The notes under the pieces: generated by a model
Database searches by the model: none
Told to the model about the DNA's origin: nothing
The model's input: the letters and a program-made list of their open reading frames with translations, nothing else
Position numbers and translations under genes: made by a program
Assembly (NCBI GenBank): GCA_947498985.1
Contig: CANMMF010000003.1
Coordinates: forward strand, 124,001 to 188,000
Length of the DNA: 64,000 nt
Source: an uncultured Paracoccaceae bacterium
GTDB taxonomy: Bacteria; Pseudomonadota; Alphaproteobacteria; Rhodobacterales; Rhodobacteraceae
Direction: 5' to 3'
Shown here: positions 45,474 through 54,641 of the stretch, piece by piece
How positions within the stretch are numbered: the stretch's first letter is position 1
Layout of the letters: each line of letters begins with the position of its first letter

Positions 45474-45785
45474 ATGACATTTGCAAAACCCATCCTTGTG
45501 CTCTCTGCCGTGCTGGCGCTCGCCGCCTGCGACGCGCCGATCGGTCCGGACAAGAGCAAGGACGTGAACTTCTTTGACCGCGACGATCTGAGCCAGATGC
45601 GCGCCGGGATCTGGGTCGACCCGAACGGATGTGACCACTGGATCATCGATGACGGGGTCGAGGGCTATCTCTCCGCCCGTCTCGACAAATACGGCAAGCC
45701 GGTCTGCTCGGGCACCGCCCCGCCGACCGTCGCCACCGGAGATTTCAAGCAGGGCTCGACCTCGATCATCGGCGACCCGCTCTGA
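45474..45785 (+). CDS. Small lipoprotein sharing the GIWVDPxGC motif
   Basis: A 103-residue lipoprotein with lipobox LAAC (cysteine at residue 19). Residues 45-80 (GIWVDPNGCDHWIIDDGVEG, then GKPVC) are about as long as, and very similar to, the block in the preceding OmpA-like protein, with the same two cysteines. It lacks the OmpA domain. It starts 15 bases after the preceding stop and ends before a terminator, so the pair is one operon. Function is unknown; the shared module suggests a common ligand or interaction. Confidence 0.75.
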   Translation: MTFAKPILVLSAVLALAACDAPIGPDKSKDVNFFDRDDLSQMRAGIWVDPNGCDHWIIDDGVEGYLSARLDKYGKPVCSGTAPPTVATGDFKQGSTSIIGDPL

Positions 45786-45810
45786 TCTCACCTCACGTGA
45801 TGCCGGAATT

Positions 45811-45842
45811 GACCGCGCCGCTTTGCACGGCGCGGCCTTTTT
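45811..45842 (+). terminator. Rho-independent terminator after the lipoprotein gene
   Basis: A perfect 8-bp stem CCGCGCCG / CGGCGCGG with a 7-base loop, followed by CCTTTTTCG. Confidence 0.92.
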
Positions 45843-45933
45843 CGTCTCGATTGCGTGACAATGCCGCGCATCCGCTTGCCTCTGCCCCGCAGGCTTGGCA
45901 CTCTGCACCAAACGCCAGCCGCAGGAGACAGGC

Positions 45934-46941
45934 TTGACCACAGGCACTCTGACCACGGGCACAGACACCGCGGGCCCCCTGACCGAAGCCGTTCTCGAAT
46001 TTCCTGACAACCGGTTGCTGATCGATCTGTGTGGCGAATACGACCGAAATCTTACGGATATCGAGCAGCGCACCGGCGTGCAGATCCTGCGCCGTGGCAA
46101 CCAGCTGGCCATCCACGGTGCCGCCGACGCGCAGGCGGAGGCGGTCGAGGTGCTGCGCGCGCTCTACGAGCGGCTCGAGGCGGGCCGCGAGGTCGGCCAG
46201 GGCGAGATCGACCGCCAGTTCCGCATGGCCGATGACACGCCCCCCGAGGGCCAGCTCGAGATGTTCGATGGCGGCCCGGTGGAGATCAAGACCCGCAAGA
46301 AACTGGTGGAGCCGCGCACCGACGCGCAGAAATCCTATGTGCGTGCGCTCTTCACCAACGAACTGGCCTTCGGAATCGGCCCCGCGGGCACCGGCAAGAC
46401 CTATCTGGCGGTGGCCGTTGGCGTGAACATGCTGATCACCGGCCAGGTCGACAAGATCATCCTGTCCCGCCCCGCGGTCGAGGCGGGCGAGAAACTGGGC
46501 TACCTGCCCGGCGACATGAAGGACAAGGTCGATCCCTACATGCAGCCGCTTTACGACGCGCTGAACGATTTCCTGCCCGGCAAGCAACTGGCCAAGATGA
46601 TCGAGGAAAAGACCGTCGAGATCGCACCTCTGGCCTTCATGCGCGGGCGCACGCTTTCCAACGCGTTTGTGGTGCTGGACGAGGCGCAGAACGCCACCTC
46701 GATGCAGATGAAGATGTTCCTCACGCGGCTCGGCGAAGGCTCCCGCATGGTGATCACCGGCGACCGCACCCAGATCGACCTGCCGCGCGGCGTGCCCTCG
46801 GGGCTGTCGGATGCGGAACGGCTGCTGAACCGCATCCCCAACATCGCGTTCAATTATTTCACCGCCAGCGACGTGGTCCGCCACCCGCTGGTCGCCGCCA
46901 TCATCGAAGCCTACGAGAAAGACGCGGCCACGCCGTCCTGA
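45934..46941 (+). CDS. phoH: PhoH-family ATPase (YbeZ-like)
   Basis: A 335-residue P-loop ATPase, partner of the rRNA-maturation enzyme YbeY. Walker A is GPAGTGKT at 149-156 and Walker B is AFVVLDEAQN. LSRPAVEAGEKLGYLPGDMKDKVDPYMQPLYDAL and ITGDRTQIDLP are family blocks. The start is a TTG at 45934 because AGGAGA lies a few bases upstream and no ATG is nearby. It begins the phoH-ybeY-corC-lnt operon. Confidence 0.95.
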   Translation: MTTGTLTTGTDTAGPLTEAVLEFPDNRLLIDLCGEYDRNLTDIEQRTGVQILRRGNQLAIHGAADAQAEAVEVLRALYERLEAGREVGQGEIDRQFRMADDTPPEGQLEMFDGGPVEIKTRKKLVEPRTDAQKSYVRALFTNELAFGIGPAGTGKTYLAVAVGVNMLITGQVDKIILSRPAVEAGEKLGYLPGDMKDKVDPYMQPLYDALNDFLPGKQLAKMIEEKTVEIAPLAFMRGRTLSNAFVVLDEAQNATSMQMKMFLTRLGEGSRMVITGDRTQIDLPRGVPSGLSDAERLLNRIPNIAFNYFTASDVVRHPLVAAIIEAYEKDAATPS

Positions 46942-46942
46942 T

Positions 46943-46990
46943 CTTCTCTGGTTGAGAAATACTTCGGGGGTCCGGGGGCAGCGCCCCCGG
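46943..46990 (-). repeat. G/C-hairpin intergenic repeat, copy 3 (inverted)
   Basis: Reverse orientation relative to the other four. On the minus strand it reads GGGGGCGCTGCCCCC, then GACCCCCGAAGTATTTC and CAACCAGAGAAG. It lies between phoH and ybeY, inside an operon. Confidence 0.82.
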
Positions 46991-47002
46991 CGGCACGCCA
47001 AG

Positions 47003-47518
47003 ATGCTCACCGACACGATCCTTGAAGATGACCGCTGGCAGCAGGCCGGTCTCGACGCTCTGGCCGAAACAGCCGCCTTGGCGACGCTGCGCCATCTGGG
47101 ATTGCCGCCCGATCGTTTCGGGATCGCGGTTCTGGGATGCGACGACATGCGCATCGCGACCCTCAATGCCGATTTCCGCGGCAAGCCACAGCCCACCAAC
47201 GTGTTGTCCTGGCCCGAAGAGGACCTCACCCCACCGCATCCCGGCGCCCCGCCACCCGCGCCCCACACCCGCGAGGCGCTCACGCAAGAGAGCGACGAGC
47301 CGCGCCATCTGGGCGACATCGCCATCGCCTACGACACCTGCGCCACCGAGGCGCAGGCCCAGGACAAGCCGTTTTCCGCCCATGTCACCCATCTGATTGT
47401 TCACGGGGTGTTACATCTTCTGGGCTATGACCATATCCGTGACGCGGATGCCACGTTGATGGAACGGCTTGAGACTGAAATACTTGGCATTCTGGGCATT
47501 CCGGACCCATATGGGTAA
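47003..47518 (+). CDS. ybeY: Endoribonuclease YbeY
   Basis: A 171-residue metal-dependent RNase needed for 16S rRNA maturation. The zinc-site motif is in HVTHLIVHGVLHLLGYDH (HGxLHLxGYDH) near residue 130. NADFRGKPQPTNVLSWP precedes it. A proline-rich insert (TPPHPGAPPPAPHTRE) follows in the middle, commonly variable in this group. The start is placed at MLTDT, after the repeat. Confidence 0.96.
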   Translation: MLTDTILEDDRWQQAGLDALAETAALATLRHLGLPPDRFGIAVLGCDDMRIATLNADFRGKPQPTNVLSWPEEDLTPPHPGAPPPAPHTREALTQESDEPRHLGDIAIAYDTCATEAQAQDKPFSAHVTHLIVHGVLHLLGYDHIRDADATLMERLETEILGILGIPDPYG

Positions 47519-47572
47519 GACGACACGCAATTTGAAACGGGGCCGTGACGGCCCGCTTTAGGTAAAGGACTG

Positions 47573-48583
47573 ATGGGCGACACCGACGACTCGTCTAATG
47601 CGGCGCATCGCGCGCGGGAGACGGGACCAAAAGGGCAGACCGGCCAGGCGGGCGCAGAGGCGCCGGCGCAGGCTGCGGGTCATGCCGATGAACAGGCCGG
47701 GCTTATGGGCCGCATCAAAAGCTGGTTTGGCGGCGCCGCGCCGAAAGCGGCCAACGGGGCTGCGCATACCGCAGCTCTGCGCCCCTCTCACGGAATCATC
47801 AATCTGCGCCGGATGCGGGTGGAGGATGTCTCCACCCCCAAGGCCGATATCGTGGCCGTGCCCAGCACGATCACCAAGGACGATCTGGTGCAGGTGTTCC
47901 GCGACAGCGGTCTCACGCGCCTGCCGATCTACGAGGGCACGCTCGACACACCCATCGGCATCGCGCATCTGAAGGATTTTGCGCTGATGCACGGGCTGGG
48001 CAGTTCCGGCCAGCGCTTCAACCTCAAGAAGATGTCGCGCCCGCTGCTCTTCGTGCCGCCCTCCATGCCGATCGGCGTGTTGCTGACCAAGATGCAGACC
48101 GAACGGCGGCACATGGCGCTGGTGATCGACGAATATGGCGGTGTCGACGGGCTTGTGACGATCGAGGATCTGATCGAACAGGTCGTGGGCGAGATCGAGG
48201 ATGAGCACGACACCGAAGAGGGGCAATACTGGACCCGCGAACGCTCTGGCTGCTATCTCGCGCAGGCCAAGACACCGCTTGACGATTTCGAGGCCGAGCT
48301 TGGTCAGCAACTGACCAATGGCGAGGATATCGACGGCGAGGAGATCGACACGCTGGGCGGTCTGGTCTTCATGCTGGCCGGTCACGTGCCCGCGCGCGGC
48401 GAAGTGGTGCCGCATCCGGCCGGGCTCGATTTCGAGGTGGTGGACGCCGATCCTCGCCGGATCAAGCGGCTGCGCGTGCGCATGCCGGGCAATGCCGCCG
48501 GGCGCGCCCCGGCGCAGGCCGAGCTTGCCAGCGCCTCCAAACCGGCAGAGGCTCCGCCGGCACAGACCTCCGGGCAAGGCTGA
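47573..48583 (+). CDS. corC: CBS-domain hemolysin-family / CorC-like protein
   Basis: 336 residues. A disordered, alanine-rich N-terminal region precedes two CBS domains (RMRVEDVSTPKADIVAVPSTITKDDLVQVF and LLTKMQTERRHMALVIDEYGGVDGLVTIEDLIEQVVGEIEDEHD), then a C-terminal transporter-associated CorC_HlyC domain (DTLGGLVFMLAGHVPARGEVVPHP). CorC-type proteins are linked to magnesium and cobalt efflux; the exact function is uncertain. It sits between ybeY and lnt as in other alphaproteobacteria. Confidence 0.93.
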   Translation: MGDTDDSSNAAHRARETGPKGQTGQAGAEAPAQAAGHADEQAGLMGRIKSWFGGAAPKAANGAAHTAALRPSHGIINLRRMRVEDVSTPKADIVAVPSTITKDDLVQVFRDSGLTRLPIYEGTLDTPIGIAHLKDFALMHGLGSSGQRFNLKKMSRPLLFVPPSMPIGVLLTKMQTERRHMALVIDEYGGVDGLVTIEDLIEQVVGEIEDEHDTEEGQYWTRERSGCYLAQAKTPLDDFEAELGQQLTNGEDIDGEEIDTLGGLVFMLAGHVPARGEVVPHPAGLDFEVVDADPRRIKRLRVRMPGNAAGRAPAQAELASASKPAEAPPAQTSGQG

Positions 48584-48590
48584 GACGATC

Positions 48591-50096
48591 TTGACCACCG
48601 CCGGCGCCTCCCTGCCGCGCTGGGCGCGGCTGCCATTGGCCGTGGGGGCAGGGGTCGTGATGGCGCTGGGCCAGGCGCCCTTCGATCTTTGGTACATCGC
48701 CTTGCTGGGCTATGTCGGGGCGGCGTGGCTCTTTCTGGCAGCGCCGGGGGCCTTGCAGGCGGCGGGCACCGGCTGGGCGGTGGGGCTGGGCTATTTCGGC
48801 TTTGCGCTGGGCTGGATCGTCGAGCCGTTCATGGTCGACGCCGCCGCCACCGGCTGGATGGCGCCCTTCGGGCTTATCGGCCTGGCCGGAGGGCTCGCGC
48901 TCTTCTGGGCGCTGGCGTTCTGGGGCGGCGCGCATGGCGCAAGCCGCGCCTTGCCCACGCTTGTCATCTGCTGGACTGCGGCGGAACTGGCGCGCGCCTA
49001 TGTCTTCACCGGCTTTCCCTGGGCGCTTGTCTCCTATCTTTGGCTGTCCAGCCCGGCGATACAATGGGTGGCGGTCATCGGACCACACGGGTTGACGCTG
49101 GTGACGCTGGCTCTGGCCGCGCTGGCCGCCCGAGCGCTGACGGCGCCGCGCCCGCGGATCTGGGCCGGGGTCGTGCTTGCGCTGGCAGTGCTTCTTGCCG
49201 GCGGCCGGGTGCTGACGCCTGCGTTGCAACCGCTCGAGCAGCGGCCCGTCGTGCGGCTGATCCAGCCCAACGCGGCGCAGCACGAAAAATGGGATCCGGC
49301 GATGATCCCGGTCTTTTTCGACCGGCAGGTGGCCTATACCGAAGCGCCGCCGCAGACCGACACGGCACCTGCGCTGATCGTCTGGCCGGAAACCGCGCTG
49401 CCGGTGCTTTTGAACAATGCCGAGGACGTGTTGCGGATCCTTGTCGACGCGGCTGACGGCGCGCCGGTCGCGGTTGGCGTGCAGCGCCGCGGCGACGCGG
49501 TCTATCACAACTCGCTGGCGCTGCTCGATGGCAACGGGCGTCTGGCGGATGTCTATGACAAGCATCACCTCGTACCCTTCGGTGAATACATGCCCGCAGC
49601 CGCGCTCTTCCGGCGCTGGAACATCGCGGGGCTCGCGGCGCGCGCATCGGGCGGCTACGCGCCGGGGCCCGGGCCGCGGCTGCTGGATCTGGGCCCGCTG
49701 GGCCGCGCGCTGCCGCTCATCTGCTACGAGGCGGTGTTTCCGCAGGACGTATATCGCGCGCCCGCGCGCCCCGACTGGCTCTTGCAGATCACCAATGACG
49801 CGTGGTTCGGGCAATGGTCCGGCCCCTACCAGCACCTGGCGCAGGCGCGCATCCGGGCCATCGAGCAGGGTCTGCCGATGGTGCGGGCGGCCAATACCGG
49901 TGTCTCGGCGGTGATCGACGGGGCAGGCCGCATCACCGCATATCTGGATCTGGGGCAGGCGGGATATCTCGACGCGGCCCTGCCGCCACCGCTGCGCGTC
50001 ACACTCTACAGCCGCAGCGGCGATCTGCCGGTACTGGTGTTGCTGTTTCTGGCGGCAGGCGCGCTTCTCTGGCGCAGACGGTCTGTTTCCGATTGA
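48591..50096 (+). CDS. lnt: Apolipoprotein N-acyltransferase
   Basis: A 501-residue inner-membrane enzyme adding the third acyl chain to lipoproteins. The first 215 residues carry about six membrane helices. The nitrilase-type domain has the catalytic triad in VWPETALP (Glu), [13 protein letters not shown] (Lys) and [10 protein letters not shown] (Cys), and a final helix precedes the C-terminus. The most likely start is a TTG at 48591 directly after corC; no ATG fits. The ribosome-binding site is weak, consistent with coupling to corC. Confidence 0.94.
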   Translation: MTTAGASLPRWARLPLAVGAGVVMALGQAPFDLWYIALLGYVGAAWLFLAAPGALQAAGTGWAVGLGYFGFALGWIVEPFMVDAAATGWMAPFGLIGLAGGLALFWALAFWGGAHGASRALPTLVICWTAAELARAYVFTGFPWALVSYLWLSSPAIQWVAVIGPHGLTLVTLALAALAARALTAPRPRIWAGVVLALAVLLAGGRVLTPALQPLEQRPVVRLIQPNAAQHEKWDPAMIPVFFDRQVAYTEAPPQTDTAPALIVWPETALPVLLNNAEDVLRILVDAADGAPVAVGVQRRGDAVYHNSLALLDGNGRLADVYDKHHLVPFGEYMPAAALFRRWNIAGLAARASGGYAPGPGPRLLDLGPLGRALPLICYEAVFPQDVYRAPARPDWLLQITNDAWFGQWSGPYQHLAQARIRAIEQGLPMVRAANTGVSAVIDGAGRITAYLDLGQAGYLDAALPPPLRVTLYSRSGDLPVLVLLFLAAGALLWRRRSVSD

Positions 50097-50139
50097 CCTT
50101 GAACCGGGGGCAGCATACGCCCACGGCAGAACAGAAAAC

Positions 50140-50186
50140 CCGTCACAACGGCTTCCTGACGTGACGGCGATAACCCTAGCGGAGCA
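50140..50186 (+). ncRNA. SAM/SAH riboswitch upstream of metK
   Basis: CCGTCAC pairs with GTGACGG (50140-50146 with 50161-50167) around AACGGCTTCCTGAC, followed by an A/T-containing linker and GGAGCA. This matches the small SAM/SAH pseudoknot class known in front of metK in Rhodobacterales. The GGAG that would be the Shine-Dalgarno (50181-50184) can pair with the TTCC of the loop, so ligand binding would hide it and lower translation of metK. Confidence 0.88.
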
Positions 50187-50193
50187 CGCCCCC

Positions 50194-51372
50194 ATGGCAC
50201 GACAGAACTACATTTTCACCTCCGAAAGCGTTTCGGAGGGGCATCCCGACAAGGTTTGCGACAGGATTTCCGACGCGGTGCTCGATGCGCTTCTGGCGGA
50301 GGATCCGCTGGCCCGCGTCGCCTGCGAGACCTTTGCCACCACCAACCATGTCGTGATCGGCGGCGAGGTCGGGCTGACCGACCAGGCCAAGCTTGCCGAA
50401 TACATGGAGCGCATTCCCGACATCGCGCGCGCCTGCATCAAGGACATCGGCTACGAGCAGGACAAGTTCCACCACGCGACCTGCAAGATCTCCAACCTGC
50501 TGCACGAGCAATCGGCGCATATAGCGCAGGGTGTAACCGGCGAGCAGGGCACCGAAGGGGCGGGCGATCAGGGCATCATGTTCGGCTATGCCACCAACGA
50601 GACCGAGGCGCTCATGCCCGCGCCGATCCAGTATTCCCACGCCATCCTGCGGCGGCTGGCGGAGGCGCGCAAATCCGGTGCCGAGCCGCTGCTGCGCCCC
50701 GATGCAAAGAGCCAGATCTCGGTGATCTACCGCAAGGGCCGCCCGGTTGGCGTGAGCTCCATCGTGCTCTCCACCCAGCATGAAAGCGAGGCGCAAAGCT
50801 CTGCCGATGTGCGCGACATCGTGGAGCCCTATATCCGCGAAGTGCTGCCCGATGGCTGGATCACCGACGCCACCGAATGGTGGGTGAACCCCACCGGCAC
50901 GTTTGTGATCGGCGGTCCGGATGGCGACGCAGGCCTCACCGGCCGCAAGATCATCGTCGACACCTATGGCGGGGCCGCGCCGCATGGCGGCGGCGCGTTC
51001 TCCGGCAAGGATCCCACCAAGGTGGACCGCTCGGCGGCCTATGCCGCGCGCTATCTGGCCAAGAACATCGTCGCCGCGGACCTTGCCGAGCGCTGCACCG
51101 TGCAGCTGAGCTACGCCATCGGCGTGGCCAAGCCGCTGTCGATCTATGTGGACACGCATGCCACGTCGGACGTGTCGCCCGCGACAATCGAGGCGGCGGT
51201 GCCCAATGTCATGGACCTCACGCCGCGCGGCATCCGCACCCATCTCGACCTCAACCGCCCGATCTACCAGCGCACGGCGGCCTACGGCCATTTCGGCCGC
51301 GCGCCGGACGCCGATGGCGGGTTTTCCTGGGAAAAGACCGATCTGGTCGAGGCGTTGAAAAGCGCCGTCTGA
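50194..51372 (+). CDS. metK: S-adenosylmethionine synthetase
   Basis: A 392-residue enzyme that makes SAM from methionine and ATP. It shows [24 protein letters not shown], the ATP-site [12 protein letters not shown] and the phosphate loop [23 protein letters not shown]. The ATG at 50194 follows the riboswitch GGAG by nine bases; the frame upstream would translate the riboswitch. A terminator follows. Confidence 0.97.
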   Translation: MARQNYIFTSESVSEGHPDKVCDRISDAVLDALLAEDPLARVACETFATTNHVVIGGEVGLTDQAKLAEYMERIPDIARACIKDIGYEQDKFHHATCKISNLLHEQSAHIAQGVTGEQGTEGAGDQGIMFGYATNETEALMPAPIQYSHAILRRLAEARKSGAEPLLRPDAKSQISVIYRKGRPVGVSSIVLSTQHESEAQSSADVRDIVEPYIREVLPDGWITDATEWWVNPTGTFVIGGPDGDAGLTGRKIIVDTYGGAAPHGGGAFSGKDPTKVDRSAAYAARYLAKNIVAADLAERCTVQLSYAIGVAKPLSIYVDTHATSDVSPATIEAAVPNVMDLTPRGIRTHLDLNRPIYQRTAAYGHFGRAPDADGGFSWEKTDLVEALKSAV

Positions 51373-51403
51373 AACCGCGTTCAGTTCAGCGTACCGAAAT
51401 TAT

Positions 51404-51438
51404 GCCCGCATCCGCCCTGGTTGCGGGCGGTTGTTTTT
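51404..51438 (+). terminator. Terminator after metK
   Basis: GCCCGCA pairs with TGCGGGC across an 11-base loop, followed by GGTTGTTTTTCC. Confidence 0.82.
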
Positions 51439-51644
51439 CCGCGACAGGGGACGCGCGCCGCAGAATGCCCCGTATGCCCCGTATGCTCCGCGCAGGCGTG
51501 CAAGGCTCTGACCGCGATCGCCGGTCCCTGGGCCAGGCCGACGGTCGCGCCCGACAGGCCACAGGGGCTGTGCCGGACGCCACGGCGTCTTGCCCCGACG
51601 GATCATCCGGGTATTGATGCCTTGGGTTTTGTCAGGAGCGCTCC

Positions 51645-52298
51645 ATGCCGCCACAGTTTGTCCCGCTTGCCATTGTGCTGACCGTGTTTCTGCCCGGCAC
51701 GCCGTCCCTCGCGCAGGAACCGCCGGAGCCGCCAAGCGGCAAGTTCACCGTGCAGGGCAGCACGCTGGTCTACGATACCGAAGCGGCCAGCGACGAGGCC
51801 AATCGCGAGATCGAGAACGAAGACGTCGCCGAGATGCTCGAGGCGTTGCGCGCAACACCCGGCATCCGCACGCTCAAGCTCAATTCCACCGGCGGGTCGG
51901 TCTGGGCGGGCAACGAGATGTCGCGGGTGGTGGTCGATTTCGACCTGAACACGGTGGTCGAGGGCGAATGCTCCAGCTCCTGCGTGACGGTGTTTCTGGG
52001 CGGAGAGCGGCGCACGATGACCCGCGGCTCCAAGATCGGATTTCACCAGCGCAGCTGGGCGGCGGGGGCCATCGAAGCCTATTACGACAGCTGGCGCGCG
52101 GAAGAGAACTGGGACACGCCGTTCGATTTCGCCTCCTGGGTCTATCAGGACACGCAGACCGAGACCTTCAAGGACCTGACCTACATGATCGGTCGTGGCG
52201 TCGATGCGGCCTTTGCCATCGAGACCAAGCGGCTGCGCAGCGGCACCTGGTTTCCCACCCGCCAGACCATGCTCGAGGCCGGAGTGCTGACCGAATAG
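51645..52298 (+). CDS. Exported ClpP/crotonase-fold protein (COG3904-like)
   Basis: 217 residues with a signal peptide (PLAIVLTVFLPGTPSLAQ). The mature part has the ClpP-like core: IRTLKLNSTGGSVWAGNEMSRVV, then GECSSSCVTVFLGGERRTM with the position of the nucleophilic serine, and SKIGFHQRSW with a histidine. Related periplasmic proteins lack AAA partners and their substrates are unknown. A second cysteine pair (C-SSSC) could form a disulfide. The preceding 272 bases hold the metK terminator and no clear gene. Confidence 0.78.
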   Translation: MPPQFVPLAIVLTVFLPGTPSLAQEPPEPPSGKFTVQGSTLVYDTEAASDEANREIENEDVAEMLEALRATPGIRTLKLNSTGGSVWAGNEMSRVVVDFDLNTVVEGECSSSCVTVFLGGERRTMTRGSKIGFHQRSWAAGAIEAYYDSWRAEENWDTPFDFASWVYQDTQTETFKDLTYMIGRGVDAAFAIETKRLRSGTWFPTRQTMLEAGVLTE

Positions 52299-52346
52299 CG
52301 CGCGCCCGTCTTGCTCCGCGCCCTGTCGCCCGCTAAAGCCGCGCGC

Positions 52347-53060
52347 ATGACGACATCGAACAAACATCCGCGCGCGCCGTGGCGCAATTTCTACGGGCGC
52401 ATCCGGGGCAAGACGCTGCGCCCCAGCCAGGAGGCCTATCTCTCCGAGGATCTGGACGCGTTGTCGCCGGGGCCGGTGGATTGGGACCAGAACCCCGAGC
52501 GCGCGCCGCTGGATCTCGCGGCGCTTTTTGATGGCCGTCCGGTCTGGCTCGAAATCGGATTTGGCGGCGGCGAACACCTTGTGCATCAGGCAGCACGGAA
52601 CCCTGAGATCGGCCTCATCGGCTGCGAGCCGTTCCTCAACGGGGTCGCCATGCTGCTGGGCAAGATCCGCGCGGCAGGCGTCACGAACCTTGCGGTGCAT
52701 CCCGGTGACGCGCGCGATCTGTTCGACGTGCTGCCGGAGCGCTCCGTCGCCAAGGCGTTCCTGCTTTATCCCGACCCCTGGCCCAAGAAAAAGCACCATC
52801 GCCGCCGCTTTGTCACCGCAGAACATCTCGAGCCGCTGGCGCGCGCGATGTGTCCCGGTGCGGAGCTGCGCGTGGCCACCGATATTCCCGATTACGTGCG
52901 TCAGACCCTGGTCGAGCTGCCGAAATGCGGTTTTGAGTGGCAGGCGCAGCGCCCGCAGGACTGGCGCGTGCCGTGGCCGGACTGGCTGTCCACCCGCTAC
53001 GAGAAAAAGGCGCTGCGCGAAGGCCGCACACCGCATTACCTGACGTTTCGCAGGGTTTGA
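52347..53060 (+). CDS. trmB: tRNA (guanine-N7-)-methyltransferase
   Basis: A 237-residue SAM-dependent enzyme that methylates G46 of tRNA. It has the SAM site WLEIGFGGGEHLVHQA, the FLLYPDPWPKKKHHRRRFV signature and the C-terminal FEWQAQRPQDWRVPWPDWLSTRYEKKALREGR. Start MTTSNKHPRAPWRNFYGR fits the family. It follows metK in many Rhodobacterales; here the ClpP-like gene is between them. Confidence 0.96.
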   Translation: MTTSNKHPRAPWRNFYGRIRGKTLRPSQEAYLSEDLDALSPGPVDWDQNPERAPLDLAALFDGRPVWLEIGFGGGEHLVHQAARNPEIGLIGCEPFLNGVAMLLGKIRAAGVTNLAVHPGDARDLFDVLPERSVAKAFLLYPDPWPKKKHHRRRFVTAEHLEPLARAMCPGAELRVATDIPDYVRQTLVELPKCGFEWQAQRPQDWRVPWPDWLSTRYEKKALREGRTPHYLTFRRV

Positions 53061-53065
53061 GAAAG

Positions 53066-53129
53066 AGGGGGCGCTGCCCCCGTCCCGGCAAGCCGGGACT
53101 CCCCCGGGAATATTTGCAGCCCAAAGAAG
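53066..53129 (+). repeat. G/C-hairpin intergenic repeat, copy 4
   Basis: GGGGGCGCTGCCCCC, then TCCCGGCAAGCCGGGA, then CCCGGGAATATTTGCAGCCCAAAGAAG, a diverged form of the GAAGTATTT end block. It lies between trmB and aroA. Confidence 0.75.
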
Positions 53130-53194
53130 CCCGGCAGTGTGGACGGGGGCGAAGGCGCGGTCTATCAGGCAGGGGCATTTGAAGGAGCAGCCCC

Positions 53195-54541
53195 ATGTCG
53201 TCCCACGGTGACCCGATCCCGATGATCTCCCGCAGCTCCGGTCCGCTGACCGGCGCGGCGCATGTGCCCGGCGACAAGTCGATCTCGCACCGGTCGCTGA
53301 TCCTCGGCGCGCTGGCGGTGGGCGAGACCACGGTGACCGGGCTTCTGGAAGGCCAGGACGTGCTCGACACGGCGGCGGCGATGCGCGCCTTTGGCGCCGA
53401 GGTCGGGAAACGCGGCGACACCTGGCATATCCACGGCGTGGGTGTGGGCGGGTTTGCCGAGCCGGAGCAGGTCATCGATTGCGGCAATTCCGGCACCGGG
53501 GTGCGGCTGATCATGGGGGCGATGGCGACCTCTCCGATTGCGGCGACCTTTACCGGCGATGCCAGTCTCAACAGCCGTCCGATGGCGCGGGTCACCGATC
53601 CGCTTGCGCTGTTCGGGGCACGGGCCTACGGGCGCGCGGGCGGGCGTCTGCCGATGACCATAATGGGCACGCAGGATCCGCTGCCGGTGCGCTACACAAC
53701 CCCGGTGCCCTCCGCGCAGGTGAAATCCGCGGTGCTGCTTGCGGGGCTCAACGCGCCGGGCGAGACGGTGGTGATCGAGCGCGAGGCGACGCGAGATCAC
53801 TCCGAGCGCATGCTGGCGGGGTTCGGTGCGTCAATTACGTCAGAGCAGAGCGAGGAGGGGCGGGTGATCACCCTGAAAGGTCAGCCGGAGCTGCGCCCGC
53901 AGGCGATCACCGTGCCGCGCGATCCCAGCTCGGCCGCGTTTCCGGTCTGTGCCGCGCTGATCTGCGAAGGCTCCGACGTGCTGGTGCCGAATATCGGGCT
54001 GAACCCGACGCGGGCGGGGCTGTTCTTCACCCTGCAGGAGATGGGCGCGGATCTGACATTCGAGGACATGCGCGAAGAGGGTGGCGAGCCTGTGGCGGAT
54101 CTGCGCGCGCGCTTTTCGCCGGATCTTGCGGGGATCGAGGTGCCGCCGGAGCGCGCCGCATCGATGATCGACGAATATCCGGTGCTGTCGGTTGTCGCCG
54201 CCTTTGCGAAAGGCAAAACCCACATGCCGGGCGTGAAGGAGTTGCGCGTCAAGGAAAGCGACCGGATCGACGCCATGGCCAGCGGTCTGCGGGCCGCCGG
54301 AGTCGCGGTGGACGAGGGCGAAGACTGGTGGAGCGTGCATGGCGAGGGCTTTGGCCGCGTCAAGGGGGGCGTCACCGCGGCGTCGCATCTCGATCACCGC
54401 ATCGCGATGTCGTTCCTGATCCTGGGGCTTGCGACACAGGAGCCGATGCGGGTGGACGATGGCGGCCCGATTGCAACCTCCTTTCCGATCTTCGAGACGC
54501 TGATGAACGGGCTTGGCGCGGAGATTTCGCGCGAAAGCTGA
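53195..54541 (+). CDS. aroA: 3-phosphoshikimate 1-carboxyvinyltransferase (EPSP synthase)
   Basis: A 448-residue shikimate-pathway enzyme. It shows [49 protein letters not shown] and the late [17 protein letters not shown] and [24 protein letters not shown] with alanine in LIMGAMAT resembles class II (CP4-type) EPSP synthases, which are common in alphaproteobacteria and are naturally less sensitive to glyphosate; that property is a family inference. AAGGAG lies before the ATG. Confidence 0.96.
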   Translation: MSSHGDPIPMISRSSGPLTGAAHVPGDKSISHRSLILGALAVGETTVTGLLEGQDVLDTAAAMRAFGAEVGKRGDTWHIHGVGVGGFAEPEQVIDCGNSGTGVRLIMGAMATSPIAATFTGDASLNSRPMARVTDPLALFGARAYGRAGGRLPMTIMGTQDPLPVRYTTPVPSAQVKSAVLLAGLNAPGETVVIEREATRDHSERMLAGFGASITSEQSEEGRVITLKGQPELRPQAITVPRDPSSAAFPVCAALICEGSDVLVPNIGLNPTRAGLFFTLQEMGADLTFEDMREEGGEPVADLRARFSPDLAGIEVPPERAASMIDEYPVLSVVAAFAKGKTHMPGVKELRVKESDRIDAMASGLRAAGVAVDEGEDWWSVHGEGFGRVKGGVTAASHLDHRIAMSFLILGLATQEPMRVDDGGPIATSFPIFETLMNGLGAEISRES

Positions 54542-54641
54542 GGCGCGTTTGCCGTTTGCGGAACTCTGAGCGTGGGATTGCGTGGCGCGTGGACGGGGCC
54601 CCGCCGCATGATGTTCGGTCAGTATGCGCGGGCCCGCCGGT

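Noticed and set aside
51464-51495. Short tandem repeat of ATGCCCCGT
   Set aside because: Only two and a half copies; no array or coding effect.
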